Of a stretch of DNA of 64,000 nucleotides, positions 10,968 to 22,109 are shown one piece after another (positions within the stretch are counted from its first letter, which is position 1; every line of letters begins with the position of its first letter). Under the pieces are notes generated by a model that was not told where the DNA came from, did not search any database, and saw nothing but the letters and a program-made list of their open reading frames with translations. The stretch is taken from the NCBI GenBank assembly GCA_021018995.1, contig CM037586.1, forward strand, positions 150,950,060-151,014,059, written 5' to 3'. The DNA comes from Chloranthus sessilifolius. Taxonomy: Eukaryota > Streptophyta > Magnoliopsida > Chloranthales > Chloranthaceae. The translations under genes and the position numbers were made by a program.

Positions 10968-12177
10968 TTTTTTTTTTTTTTTTAATTATTTGTATTATTA
11001 ATAAAAGTTATACATGTGCCTCGGAAAGTCCGATAAAAGCACATGTACGCGCCACTAGCATTGCTATCTGGAAAATCGGATTCCAGAGAAAACTAGGATA
11101 GTTACTAGGGCAAATGTAGGAAATCCAAAATACAAGGGGAAAAAACCTATATCAGGAGGAAACCGGAGTAATCGGGAAAAAACCTCCAAAAATACAAAGA
11201 AAAGCTCTCCTTGTCCATCCTGAATACAAGAGAAAACCCGAGCCCAAAATCCGATTTAAAGAGCATTGATAAAGAAAGTAAGTTGTTCAGCTTCAAAACT
11301 ATGAAGGTTGGAGATGGAGATTGTACCGGTACCAGTAGCCATCGCCCACATGCATATAGTGATACTGCAGTATTTGAAAACCTTTTCTTCTGAGAAAAGA
11401 ATCCTATTGCATCTAATATTATTCCTAGTTAATCATATATTCCATAAAATGGAGATATGAAAGTGATCCCATATCCACTTTTTCAACCCCACGAATGACA
11501 TTTTTTTCCAGCACAAAAGCAACTCAAGAACTTCTTTGTTAATGCATGATGAAACTCCAAAGGCTTTGAAACATCTAGTCCAGAGAGGCCACACTTTATG
11601 GCAGTGCTGGAAGAGGTGATTTGTGTCTTCTTCTTCTAGATCACAAAAATAACATGTGTTCTAATGACATTCCTCTTCTAATGAGATGTAGCAATTTTGT
11701 TCCACATAACTATCCATAGGAAGAAACTGATTTTTGAAGGGACTTTAAAATCCCAAATGAATTTCTATTCGACCATTTGCAGGTTGGGGCTTAAAGCTTT
11801 GAATGCCGATTTGACTGTGAAGATTTTTTCCCTGCTACAGTTCCAGAGACATTCATCGGGCTGGGAAGATCTGATGGTGAGATTATCAAGAATATTGGAA
11901 AGGGTACTGTACTCCACAATTTCCTCGTCATTTAATCTCCTTTTGAACTGAACTAACCAACAGCCATCCAATCTAAAAATATCTGCAATAGTGACATTCT
12001 GCATAGTAGATATTTTGAAAATGTTGGAGATTTTAAGAGAGAGAGGTCGGTCCAGATTCTCCCATTTAGTGCTCCAGAGGGGGATGTTATCTCCCATTTA
12101 GTTCTAGAGAGATAAGCATTAGAGAGTTGAAAAAGAGAAGCCTCGAATATCAGATGAAAATCAATCATGAAGATTTA
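10968..12177 (-). mobile_element. LINE (non-LTR retrotransposon) 3' fragment with reverse-transcriptase zinc-binding domain
   Basis: On the minus strand 12097-11765 encodes GDNIPLWSTKWE, RPLSLKISNIF and FKRRLNDEEIVEYSTL, followed by SSQPDECLWNCS. The next frame continues FIWDFKVPSKISFFLWIVMW. This is the zf-RVT domain (PF13966) at the end of plant LINE ORF2. Stops and frame changes show decay. The element ends in a poly(T) on the plus strand (about 10968-10983), that is, a poly(A) tail on the minus strand. It is 5'-truncated, with only the last ~1.2 kb present. A CACTA-type MITE begins at its far edge and may have inserted into it. Confidence 0.8.
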
Positions 12178-12340
12178 CACTACAAAAAATAAGACTATTA
12201 GCGACAGTTATTTGCAGTAAAAAACTGTCGTTATTAACAAAAAAATTATAAAGACTATTAGCGGCACGAGTATTAGCTGCAGTATTTTTGTTAATAGCGG
12301 CAGTTTTTGGCTGCCACTAATAGTCTTATTTTTTGTAGTG
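12178..12340. mobile_element. CACTA-type MITE, copy 1
   Basis: The termini are inverted, each starting CACTACAAAAAATAAGAC. It is flanked by a 3-bp duplication TTA (12175-12177, 12341-12343), as in the CACTA superfamily. The internal words TTAGCGGCAG and 'ttgttaatagcgg' are shared by copies at 18.4, 21.3 and 41.1 kb. It forms a long foldback and is non-coding. Confidence 0.92.
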
Positions 12341-12616
12341 TTATATCAGCATGTTTGTTCTTCCTTCCATCAGGAGCGGCCAACTTTCCTAGGCTTAGGG
12401 ATTCAATGAAATCCTAGTTTAGTAATGTCTTTTCCTCAGCTTTGATTCTTATTTTTGTAATTAATGAATGGTGATTGCATGATGTGAGAACCTTGATCAT
12501 TATTTATAAATTTGATTGCAAATGTGATTGAACTGGTCTTGTAGATAATTTAATTATGTGTGTGATTAATACCCTCCCCGTGGCTAATATATGTGGTTTA
12601 GAATCGATGTTCATGC
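12341..12616. other. Short intergenic stretch before the TRIM-like element
   Basis: No coding frame or repeat recognised, apart from the target duplication word CATGC at 12612-12616. Confidence 0.5.
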
Positions 12617-13604
12617 CATTAGAGAATATTAAAGAATATGTAGGTTATCGATGATTAGTAGGATACGACGGTTGACATTTAGGATCTTAGGATTAAGAAA
12701 TTAAGATTTAAGATATATGCTAAAATTGTTTTTTATCTTTTATCATTCGTATAAACACTTCTATTTATAGGGATAGTTTTTTGAATAAAAGTAATCAAGA
12801 TATTCCACATTGTAGTCTCTCGTGAAATCTCTCTTCTCTTTCTATTCTTATTATTTCTTCTTTATTTTAGATATCTATATGGTATTAGAGTCGTGATCGG
12901 CTCCGATCTTGCTTTCAAGCAGGCCATGATCATGGCTCCTACCTTCATTGCTTTTGCGTTTCAATGTTTTTAGTTTTGTTCTTCATTCATCCACATCTTT
13001 GATCCCTCTCTAATTCTGATTATAAAAGTCAAGATCTCAATATCATTTTTTTTAATGAAAAAAAATTCATCTCTAAGGAGATTTGTGAGACAGAATTTGT
13101 CCTCTTCAATTACTTGTGGGAGATATTACGACAAAGCTAATCTAGTATACTTGCAGCTCCGACATACTCCAAGATGAGCGGGATGCAACAGTGATGGACC
13201 TCACAGACAGGTAGTGACCACCATCAAGCATGATGGGGCACTTTCGATCATTTATCTTCAACGTAGTTATGAAGATCAAGGGCTAATCTTTTTGTAATCA
13301 ATCGCATATTCTTTTTCAAAAGAACATGCGATTGCCAGAGGGTATTAGAGAATATTAAAGAATCTATATGTTACCGATGATAAATAGGATAAGATGATTA
13401 GGATTTAGAATCTTAAGATTAAAATATTAAGATTCAAGATATTCGTTAAGATTATGTCTATCTTTTATCATTTGTATAAACATCTATATTTACAGGGGTG
13501 ATCTTTTGAATAAAGTAATCAAGATATTCCACAACAAGTCTCTCATGAAGTCTCTTTTCTTTTTCTATTCTTCTTGTTATTTCTTCTTTATTTTTTATTT
13601 CTAC
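12617..13604 (+). mobile_element. TRIM-like miniature LTR retrotransposon (988 bp, copia-like LTRs)
   Basis: Two direct ~262-bp LTRs (12617-12879 and 13343-13604) share the start ATTAGAGAATATTAAAG and the end TTATTTCTTCTTTATTTT. Directly after the first is TGGTATTAGAG (12880), a primer binding site of the initiator-Met type. Directly before the second is a purine run CCAGAGGG. A perfect 5-bp duplication CATGC flanks the whole (12612-12616, 13605-13609). The inner part is only ~463 bp with a short gag-like N-terminus broken by stops. The LTRs differ noticeably from each other, so the insertion is old. It could be a true TRIM or a copia element that lost its middle. Confidence 0.9.
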
Positions 13605-13962
13605 ACATGCAATGGTGCTAATTGTTTGTGTTGTCTTAAGATTAGATAAGTCATTCTAAGATAGATCGAATCAAACCCATAGTTAATTTACCATAGTCCA
13701 TAGATGGTTCAATCTTTGTCGATAATGTCCTATGACAGGATTCCACATATATATTGTTGTTGATCAATCAAGCTTGTAGCTATGATTGATCTGATCATTC
13801 ATAATAACAATAATTTGGATTAAAGAGAAGAAATTGCACTATGAAACTAATGGTGGATTCATAAACCCTAAACTCATTTATCTTTGATATTTCAACACTA
13901 TTTCAATTCTCCATAGTTTTAATTAAATTGAATCTTTAAAATTAATTAGGTAAATACTCTAG

Positions 13963-14151
13963 GACTGTGTTTGGGTTAGCTCTTATAAGAGCAGAAGCAG
14001 CTCTCTGTCTGCTCTCTGTCTTATAAAATAGTTTCCCGCAAGAGCAAATGGGGCGAGGAGCTGTGTTACCAAACATGAAAGTAGTTCTCTGTCGGAGCCA
14101 AAGAGCAAAAGAGCTGCTCTTTGCCCTGAAAGAGCTAACCCAAACGCAGCC
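13963..14151. mobile_element. Tourist-like MITE (GGCTGYGTTTGGGTTAGCTCTT termini)
   Basis: The left end reads GACTGTGTTTGGGTTAGCTC. The right end, read inward, is GGCTGCGTTTGGGTTAGCTC. The flanking 3-bp word TAG occurs on both sides (13960-13962, 14152-14154), consistent with PIF/Harbinger-type insertion. A relative lies at 35.5-35.9 kb. Confidence 0.85.
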
Positions 14152-14154
14152 TAG

Positions 14155-14875
14155 AATTTAGTAGTCCTACACTTCAGTCCCAGAGGTTTGAACCCCTTGT
14201 GCTTGCCCTAGCTTTGAATACTTGTGCACTTGTAAGGGTTTAAATTAATTGATCACCTAATATTAACTCATCTTTGAATGATTTAAGTAATCGTTCATGG
14301 GCTACCACTGACTGTAGTACTCCAGAAAATCTACACCACATAGTATCGTGCACAAGATTATTGATGTCAAATTTTTATTTGGCGAGAAAACACACAATGA
14401 TTACAAAATGCGGACGATCACTTAGATGGGATTCACAGTCATTATGGTTGTCATCATCGTCAGTAACAAGGTCTTGTCCCATCTATTTCGAGTTGGCTTT
14501 TAGAATATTCATAGAAGTCAAATATTCATGGTTATCATATGTTTTTTTTATAGAGCAGATACACACTGCTTCTCTTCACCTCTCTTCATTCATTTTAAGT
14601 GTCGAGGTGGTAAACTGTAGCCTATAAATGAAGGGAAATTATCAGGTTGAACCTGATTTCGTATTCAAGTAATTTTGGAGCCCTTTAATAGAAAGAAATC
14701 TTGAATTCATGTCATCTTATGAAAATGAAATTGTGGGAATGAGATTCCCCTCTATCCAATGATTCCAAAATCAGTTGAATATTATATCTCGTGCAACCGA
14801 TTGAACATAACCATTACCCATAAATGAATAGTTAGTGACTTCTTGTTCATCTACTTTCAGTCCACACCCATAAAT
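14155..14875. other. Intergenic stretch, nothing recognised
   Basis: A 117-codon open frame at 14274-14627 has no recognisable domain and no promoter context, so I do not call it a gene. Confidence 0.45.
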
Positions 14876-14883
14876 GTACAAAC

Positions 14884-15526
14884 CAAGGTACCAAAATCGG
14901 TATCGGTCTCGGTATCGGTTTGCCCAAGGCCAATACGACTCGACCGATAACGATACGTATCGGCCTATTCAAAAAAAAAAAACTGAATCTAAAGAGCCGT
15001 GTCACTGTAGCTCAGCTCTTTACTAGCTTCGTACACGGAAAACAATTTATGACTAGGTAAGCGTAGTAGAGTCGTAGCAAAGCCTAAAATAGTCTATGGC
15101 TAGGTAAATCGTAGCAGAGCCTAAAATATCTTAAACTTTACCAATGCACTAGACTGGTGACATTCGGCAGTTGTCATAACTTACAATCCAAACATATCAC
15201 ACCTCAAATGTCTCTCTCTCTCTCCTCTGTTCTTTCTCTCTCCTCTCTCCTCTCTGATGACATTCATCAGATCCTTTCTTATTGACTAAAAGCCTCTCTG
15301 ACAGTCTGATGCATTTATTGCATCTGACAAAAGAGCAAAGTGTCTTAGACGCATTTAGTGCAGTTATCGAAAGTGCCTAGGAACCAATGTGACTGGGGTA
15401 AATTTGTTTGCAATCATTTATTTTCGGCGATACCTTATATGTATCGGGACCGATACATATCGGTTTGGTAGAAAACCGATACGTATCACCGATACGTATT
15501 GGTATCGGCCGATTTTTTATACTTTG
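14884..15526. mobile_element. hAT-like foldback element with GATACGTATC palindromes, copy 1
   Basis: Begins CAAGGTACCAAAATCGG and ends, read inward, CAAAGTATAAAAAATCGG. It is flanked by a perfect 8-bp duplication GTACAAAC (14876-14883, 15527-15534), as for hAT elements. Both arms carry repeated words of the type CCGATACGTATCGG, which are palindromic in themselves. Non-coding. Confidence 0.88.
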
Positions 15527-15534
15527 GTACAAAC

Positions 15535-16560
15535 GTGCTTTTATTAGAAGGTTTGATTTCAACATACTATGAACATGACGAGGTGAGTCTCATGTATTTT
15601 ACTTAATTTGTAATTCATTCAATTCGTTTTTGAAATTTCAGGGTAATCGAAGATATTCCTAGCGAACTAATCGCATAGACGATAATTAAAATAATCACAA
15701 ACAATCACATGGTGCACACAATATTTTTACGTGGAAAACCCAACAGGGAAATAACCACGGGGCCTATCTCAAATCCAAGGCAATAAATCCACTATGAAAA
15801 TAAACCACTTACAGAAAGTAACGAATGATATATACCTATTAGATTTTTTCTGGCAGCAAACACTTGAATCCCTCAACGCGTCCATCGCAATCCTGGATAT
15901 ATTTGTTATCGCCTTCAATCACCATATCTCATGATGATCCGCTTGAATCCACGAGCACAACACGCTTGAGTCGCTCAAGCAACACTCCTTAGGGCAACGG
16001 AGGAAAAACCTTGAGATGTGAAGAATTAGCATGTAAAGATAAGATTTGGAGGAGGAAGATGATACTAGGGTTTCTCTCTAGAGCCTTAGAATTGAAGTGA
16101 TAAGAGAGATTAATAACAAAATCATAGTGCACGTTCTATAGCATGAGTCCTAGTTAGGGAAAGTTTACGACTTAGAAAAAATCGCAAACAAACAAGACTG
16201 CTGTTCGTAAACTCCATCACGGTCATCGGTGACCTGCTTCACAGATATCCGTGCACCTATTTGTTGCCAAATATAAGGTGTAAAAAAACTGGGTCTTAAA
16301 GAGGCATCTCAATACATCTAAGATCCTTTCAAATTCCAGCCTCTAGATTTAAATAGACATTGGCACACCTACCTATGAGAGTTTTGACCTAGGTCCGACC
16401 ATAGACCGTGACAATATAAAATACAGTTTTTAAATTCATAATTCGCAATTCGCTACTCCCATGCCAATCGGATTCACTAGAGATAGGATGAGTTTTTTTT
16501 TTTTTTTTTTTAGTAAGCTATCATTAATTGGAAATATATGTGTTAACGTTAACCTCATAT
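15535..16560 (-). other. Probable degraded copia-type LTR fragment (about 15690-16280)
   Basis: The words TTTTTACGTGGAAAACCC and 'gggaaataaccacggg' near 15730-15765 are typical of plant copia LTR ends. The following stretch reads like an LTR leader in reverse. No second LTR, primer site or coding region accompanies it, so this is a fragment at best. A T-run lies at about 16495-16512. Confidence 0.4.
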
Positions 16561-16564
16561 ACTA

Positions 16565-16630
16565 AAACAACGGCTAGCTCAGTTGGTTAGACAGTATGGT
16601 AATTGGTTGCTAACCTCTGAAGGCATTTTT
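16565..16630 (+). other. tRNA-like sequence, probably a retroposon relic
   Basis: ACGGCTAGCTCAGTTGGTTAGA resembles the 5' half and internal box A of a tRNA, but no acceptor stem or clear T-arm follows. It is probably a decayed tRNA-derived element rather than a tRNA gene. Confidence 0.35.
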
Positions 16631-16886
16631 ATATGCATATTATAAAATGACTTTGTAATTCGTCCAAGCGGGCCAAATCGAACGGCAAATTAACCAATTC
16701 GCCAGTCGCTAGGTGAAAGAGCTTAATAAGTAACATACTGTCATCTGCAGAGGCATTTTATATGAATTTTATGCAATGAAATTGTAATTCGCCCAATTGG
16801 ACCGAATCGAATGGTGAATTGGCTCAGATCCGAACCAATTCTCCATTCCCTGGGGGAAAGTGCATATTAAGGAACATACTCTCATC

Positions 16887-17109
16887 CAAGGTATCAAAGG
16901 GCTATCAATCTCGGGTATTGATTTGTTCAAGGCTGATACAAATTGGCTAATTCCGATACGCAATGGCCATTTTTTTTTTAAAGAAAAGAAAAAAGAAAGT
17001 AAGGTCTTGGTCGAAATCGAAATGTATCGGCCGATACGTATCAACAATACCGATACGAGATACCGATATCATTGATATGTATTGGTATCGGCTGATTTTC
17101 GATACATTG
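16887..17109. mobile_element. hAT-like GATACGTATC foldback element, copy 2
   Basis: Starts CAAGGTATC and ends, read inward, CAATGTATCG. It is flanked by a perfect 8-bp duplication CTCTCATC (16879-16886, 17110-17117). It contains the family words ATCGGCCGATACGTATC near its right half. Confidence 0.87.
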
Positions 17110-17117
17110 CTCTCATC

Positions 17118-17483
17118 TAAAATGGCTCCAGACCCCACTCATTTATTTGAGACCTACCTCTCATTTATGTGGGAACCAGTGCCTTGCCTTTTTTTTATAT
17201 CTTTTATGAAGTTCCTATCATGAAGTTGAGTTGTTTTCTTTTTGGGAGACATCATTTGTACACACATGTGAGCATCATAATTGTCACCCGTGTGATTATC
17301 ATATACCTTTGATAGTAGGGGTATCAATGGTACTTTAAAAAAGATAACAAAGTAGGGAGGTCTTTTAAAGGATGGACTCTCCTAATCATCATTTAAACTC
17401 CAAAGTGGTGTTTAAATAATTTTATAGCATTAGTGATTTAATGGCTGATATTAAAGTTCGTCAATATGATGGTTCACACTCAC
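17118..17483. other. Intergenic stretch with a partial MITE
   Basis: 17310-17470 carries 'ggactctcctaatcatcatttaaactccaaagtggtgtttaaat' and 'atggctgatattaaagttc' style words. These are shared with the TIR elements at 22.2, 25.9 and 39.8 kb, so a partial copy is present. Nothing coding. Confidence 0.4.
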
Positions 17484-17693
17484 TTTTTTTTTTTTGATAA
17501 TCTGAGTAGCCGGACCTCTTAGAGCACCTGCCTAATTCCAAGGGCACATGCGTACCCTAAATTCAGCACATATCAGGTCGGCACAGGATATAAATCCCTA
17601 GGGTGGCCTCAAGGGGGAGAGGGAATTCGAACTCAGGTCTCCTGCTTTTGGAAGCAGGTACCTAGCCAGCTCACCTAATCCCTTGAGGTTGGT
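17484..17693 (-). mobile_element. tRNA-derived SINE, copy 1
   Basis: On the minus strand it begins CTCAAGGGATTAGGTGAGCTGG (box A region). A box-B-like GAGTTCGAATTCC lies ~60 bp later, and it ends in a poly(A) run (plus-strand T-run from about 17484). The same ~200-bp body (words 'ggcacatgcg', 'ctcttagagc') occurs at 38.7 kb and 55.9 kb. SINEs of this type are transcribed by RNA polymerase III and moved by LINE machinery. Confidence 0.88.
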
Positions 17694-18012
17694 TCAGCCC
17701 TATAATCTCTACCATATGATCCAATGCAATCAAATGTGCACATACTTTTAATTAAAAGGTATTTTCGCCTTTTAAAAATTAACGAAACACACATGAATAT
17801 TTATTTTTTAGCTGAGGGTTCCAACCGAAAGTGCCGGCATTTTATCTCAAGATAATGGTGTCTTTAGGACCCACGAGTAGGAGATCAAGATTGGGCAGGT
17901 AGAACTAGGTATACGCTTCTAGAGAAGCCTAGATTATCCACAATTAGGGATGCGTTAGGATAGCTTGCTACTATGGTTATGTTGGGCTAATGTCTTCTAA
18001 ATAGATTAATCC
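17694..18012. other. Intergenic stretch, nothing recognised
   Basis: No repeat or coding frame that I can support. Confidence 0.4.
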
Positions 18013-18020
18013 GGATGGAG

Positions 18021-18285
18021 CAAGGTGTCAACTCAGGTAACGGTGCTAGGAATCGATTCATGGAGGACCAATACGTATCAGCAATACTGAGTTGTATCGG
18101 TGCCTTTAAAAAAAAAATTAAAAAAAATAAAAGTATCGGTTGATGATCGATATGTATCGGGCGATACAGGCCTATATCAGTTGATATTGATACCCGAGTT
18201 GATACATGATACGTATCGGCACCGATACATATCGATTAGCTGAAAAACTGATACGTATCGGTATTGACCGATATTTAATATCATA
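18021..18285. mobile_element. hAT-like GATACGTATC foldback element, copy 3 (degraded)
   Basis: Starts CAAGGTGTCAAC and holds many copies of GATACGTATCGG and GATACATATCG in both orientations. The flanking 8-bp words GGATGGAG and GGATGAAA match at six of eight positions. The right terminus is degraded. Confidence 0.65.
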
Positions 18286-18447
18286 GGATGAAATATTTAT
18301 TTTGTAAATTAATTTATATGAAATCTTTTAGATTATAAGAATAGAGTGATGACATAAGACTCACAAAGCCAAACCCAAATAAATTAGAAAAGACTGATGA
18401 TGGTGATGATGATGATGAGTCAAAATTATTTCACCTTACACTTAAGA

Positions 18448-18594
18448 CACTACAAAAAATAAGACTATTAGCGGCAGCCAAAAATGCCGCTATTAACAGA
18501 AAAACTGTCGCTAATAGTTTTAGTAGCCTTTAATAATTTTTTTTATTAATAGCGGCAATTTTTAGGCGCCGCTAATAATCTTATTTTTGTAATG
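18448..18594. mobile_element. CACTA-type MITE, copy 2
   Basis: Begins CACTACAAAAAATAAGAC and ends, read inward, CATTACAAAAATAAGA. A perfect 3-bp duplication AGA flanks it (18445-18447, 18595-18597). Internal TTAGCGGCAG words match copy 1. Confidence 0.92.
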
Positions 18595-18940
18595 AGATTT
18601 CAACCTATCACCTATTATTTGAGAGGGTTGAGATCTTTAATATTTTTCGGAAAATATTATGCCTACGCGTTTTATCTACTTTTATTTAGTGAGGGACCTT
18701 CCCTGATAATAAAAGACAGGTCAGTCCCTAAAAGCTAAATATGTGAACTATTGGGACCCTTCCTTATAAAATAAATTCTAAGAAGAGTTTGTGACACTAC
18801 ATCTATCTATGTTTCCCGTGTAGAAAGGCTTGTTCCAAGGTCCATGGCCTACCACGAGTCTAAATCATGCGTGGTCCAGCACAATAAGCCACATCATTTA
18901 CCCTGCAGCCGTTGGATCTATTCATGTGGCCATATGGTCC
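18595..18940. other. Intergenic stretch, nothing recognised
   Basis: No supported feature. Confidence 0.4.
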
Positions 18941-19251
18941 TAGGGCTGTCAAACAGGACTGGGTGACTCGAAACTCAACCTGATCCAACCCAATATTTTA
19001 CCGGGTCAGACACATACACTTGACCCATCAAGTCCTGTCGGGCATGAGACATCTGACCCAACCTTCGAGTCAGGCTGACCCAACTCAATATATAATATTG
19101 AAAATGGGAGGTTTTTACTTGGTGTGGTCGGATTTTCAGGTTGGATAGGGTCAGGTGCACCATCAGGTCAGAGTGGGCATACGCCATTTCTGTTATTGGA
19201 CAGCCAAACATTTAGCTTGGCCAGACCCTACCCGACCGGTTACCAGCCCTA
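18941..19251. mobile_element. Foldback MITE with TAGGGCTGTCAA terminus, hAT-like
   Basis: Begins TAGGGCTGTCAAAC and ends ACCAGCCCTA. CATATGG occurs just outside on both sides (18931-18937, 19252-19258), with a 3-base gap on the left. The inside carries 'gacccaac'/'gttgggtca' type words in both orientations. Confidence 0.7.
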
Positions 19252-19369
19252 CATATGGACTGGTGTATGTTCTAGTTTTTCATATCAGCATGTATTATAG
19301 ATATCTAGCTCTTGAACCCGTCTAGGGAAACCTAGCACGTGGATCAGAGACAATAACATACAATTTTAA

Positions 19370-20110
19370 ATGGGCAAATTACTTGGATGGTCCGAACTCT
19401 GTGCTAATAACTTGAGAGAGACACACCTATGATCTATTATCTTAGAGGGTCTCATACCCTAACTATTTTTTTTTTTAAATGAAAAAGGTTTTTAATTGAC
19501 AAGTGCTGAAATTCAACTTAAGTGAAAGAATGAGTCTCACGAAAATGTGCCAACGGCCTCATATAAGACTCATCAATCAGACTAATTATATGAGACTGAT
19601 CAGTCTATTATAAGACCAATGGTATCAGTTATATGTATATATAATTATTTTGTAATACACTAGATAGTCATTGCTACTTGAAAATTGAACTTCCCAGAGA
19701 AATCAGTGTAGGTACTTAGGCGACGTGGCTAATCCTAATGAATTGAGAAAAACCTACTCCAAGAGGAAACTGGGGTGTTTGGGAAGTGTAATAAACATAT
19801 GAGATCATTTGTCTCACAGAGACCAATCATTCCTAAATGAGACCCAACCAATCTATTATACGACCGATCAGTCCCATATGAGATCGATACCATCAGTCTT
19901 ATAGTTGACCGATCGGTCTCAAATGAGTTTAATTAATCAGCCTCACATGAGACTCTTGGGGCATTTTAGTCTTGACCCATTCTTTCACTTAAGTTGAATT
20001 TCAACACATGTCAAGTAAAAACCTTTTTCATTTCAACAAACGAAAATTAAGGATTCGAGGCCCTCAAGTAATAAACGATAGGTCGGACCTTGTCAGATTA
20101 TCAGTGGAGA
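19370..20110. repeat. Large foldback (inverted repeat) with GACCGATCGGTC palindromes
   Basis: The left arm (about 19480-19540: AAATGAAAAAGGTTTTTA, then 'ttcaacttaagtgaaagaatga') is inverted on the right (about 19975-20035: 'tcattctttcacttaagttgaa...' type, then AAAAACCTTTTTCATTT). Outside these, 'tattatcttagagggtctca' pairs loosely with 'gaggccctcaagtaata'. Between the arms lie palindromic words GACTGATCAGTCT, GACCGATCAGTCC and GACCGATCGGTCTC, and CATATGAGA-type words. Termini and target duplication are unclear, so the class is undetermined. Confidence 0.7.
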
Positions 20111-20699
20111 CATAAGGACCCTCCCATGTAACTATCTCATTGTAAATTCGATATTATCTGTATTTGTACGATTGCACCTATCGATCTCTAAACGCACTTT
20201 AAACGAAAAACTATACACGATTGCAAATAAGACGATTTTACATTTTATCTTTCACAAAATGAATCTGGAGATCATCAGCCGGCCAATTTTTTATTCATGC
20301 GGCACACATCCAAAAAAAGTGACTAAAAATCATGTGGCACGCTTCTAGCTCAAATGTGATACTTAGGTCACTTGTTGGATGTCTGGCACATGGAATCAAA
20401 AACTAGTCGTAGATGGTACTCTCATGATCTTAACATCTATTGTGCAGAAGATTGAGACAAAAAAAATCTACATCATCTGGTTTAAAACAGTTAATGATTT
20501 TTGGTTGTTGTGCTTTTAGAGTTCTAATTATAGGTACAGGACAGTAGTCTATATGCTCAAGGAAAACTATAAATGGAGGACAGATTTGTTGAGGACAAAG
20601 TGCAAGCGGCTAACGAGACGCAATATGACTGGTTGTATCAACCTGCATTAATTGACCCTCACCGCACTTGCAGTGAATTGCGTCGCGCCACATCAGCCA
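20111..20699. other. Intergenic stretch with a partial Mutator-type MITE (about 20270-20530)
   Basis: The words 'cggcacacatcc', 'aaaagtgac', 'tcatgatctta' and 'agttaatgattttt' match the Mutator-type MITE family seen elsewhere in the window. The termini are not recognisable. Confidence 0.45.
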
Positions 20700-20893
20700 C
20701 TTGCACTTTGACTGCATAAACTTTGTCCTCCATATCACACTGTCCTATTCTCAGTTTCGATTAGCCGTTAGAAATCAGCCAGGGGGTCTTTTTTGGTCAA
20801 TGACACTTTCAATGTCTTATAAAGAGACAAGGCATTTTATAATAGGTGATGTATTTTCAAGATTGGAGCACTTTGTATTCTTATATATGAATT
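20700..20893 (+). repeat. Dispersed direct repeat, copy A (partner at 22935)
   Basis: Shares 'atcacactgtcctatkctcagttt', the segment 'agccgttagaaatcagcca', 'caatgtcttataaagagacaa' and 'gagcactttgtattcttatat' with 22935-23145 in the same order and orientation. No coding content. Confidence 0.85.
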
Positions 20894-21245
20894 GGGTTAA
20901 TTGCGCTACAGTCCCTATGTTTATATGATATTTTATGTAGCTGCCCTTCCTTTTGATTATTTGAGATTCATCCATTTTGAATGTCTTGGGCGGGCAGGAG
21001 TCTATACCTCAACGTGGGTAACCCAAGGACACAATTCTCTTAATCAAGTAAGTTTATTTAATCAAAATACCAAAATTGTCCTCCCTTTTTTAGAAATATC
21101 AATAGTTCAACACCATGGTTTTAAATTTTGCCTCATACGAGATGTCTTCGATATGTCTCGACTCTCACATCTCAAGGCTTAGCGAGACAAGATTGATATT
21201 TATTTCATCATGTGACAATAAGAAGTGTCTTATTTAAATTTTAGT
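20894..21245. other. Intergenic stretch, nothing recognised
   Basis: Includes a short open frame at 20901-21182 without any recognisable feature. Confidence 0.4.
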
Positions 21246-21321
21246 TTATATTGGGTTTCTCTATTCATGCCTACATCGGATGATTGAGATTATTTTTCAC
21301 CCCAATCTTCTACACAACAGA

Positions 21322-21473
21322 CACTACAAAAAATAAGATTATAACCGGCAGTCAAAATTGCCGCTATTAACAAGAAAACTGTTGCTAATACTCTCGTCGC
21401 TAATAGTCTTAATAGTTTTTTTGTTAATAGCGGCAGTTTTGGGCCGCCACTAATAGTTTTATCTTTTGTAGTA
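21322..21473. mobile_element. CACTA-type MITE, copy 3 (nested)
   Basis: Starts CACTACAAAAAATAAGAT and ends with the inverse (…ATCTTTTGTAGTA), with the terminal G changed. The left flank is AGA and the right GGA, so the 3-bp duplication has one mismatch. Internal TTAATAGCGGCAG words match the other copies. Confidence 0.85.
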
Positions 21474-21702
21474 GGACCTTGACTACCATGAGGGTACCAT
21501 TACACAACAAATTTTGGATTTCCAATGACACATATCCGAATATCCTCAAAAATGACCCTAAACTCACATGACACACATCTCACTCAAACGTGATTTTAGG
21601 GTCATAATTTTTATGATTTGTGTCTTGTGGAATGAAAAAACGACCGTCTGCTCTTAATTCATGGTCTCAAGATCCGTTGTGTAGAAGATTGGAGTGAAAA
21701 AC

Positions 21703-22109
21703 TGTTACGACCCTGATTTTTTTTCTAGCGTTGAATCATTGACCTTTAACGAGAATGCGACCATTTGACTAGTTTGACCTTAGTAAAACCTTTGGCCGGT
21801 GTTACATTGCCTTAGACCCGTGTTCCATTGCCTTAAACCGACCTTTATTTTTGTAGCAAGCGTGCACCAATAATGCACACTCTGTAACGTGATTTAATCT
21901 GAACTCGAACTTAGTACCTTGGGCCTAAAATTAACAAAGTCTAATGTAGCATTTTACGTAAGGAGAAAATTTGCTCACAATTTTTGAGAGCTCAGTTTTA
22001 TATATAATCTAGTGAGATATGTTTGTCCACTTATCGTTTTAATAAGCGTGTAGGGTCATGACACGGAATTTTAGGCCCTCGAGATCGGATAAAATTCTGA
22101 GTCGTGACA
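21703..22109 (+). mobile_element. Solo LTR (407 bp, TGTTACGACCC…GTCGTGACA)
   Basis: TG...CA ends with short inverted termini (TGTTACGACCC; read inward from the right, TGTCACGACTC). The 5-bp flanks are AAAAC and AAAAT (one mismatch). It carries no primer site or coding region. Its last ~90 bp ('tgtccacttatcg', 'aataagcgtgtagggtcatgac') resemble 54320-54395, so a related element existed there. Confidence 0.8.

Noticed and set aside
14274..14627. A 117-residue plus-strand open frame.
   Set aside because: No domain or conserved pattern; it lies between two MITEs without gene signals.
16565..16640. A tRNA gene on the plus strand.
   Set aside because: Only the box-A half fits; no acceptor stem or T-arm closes.
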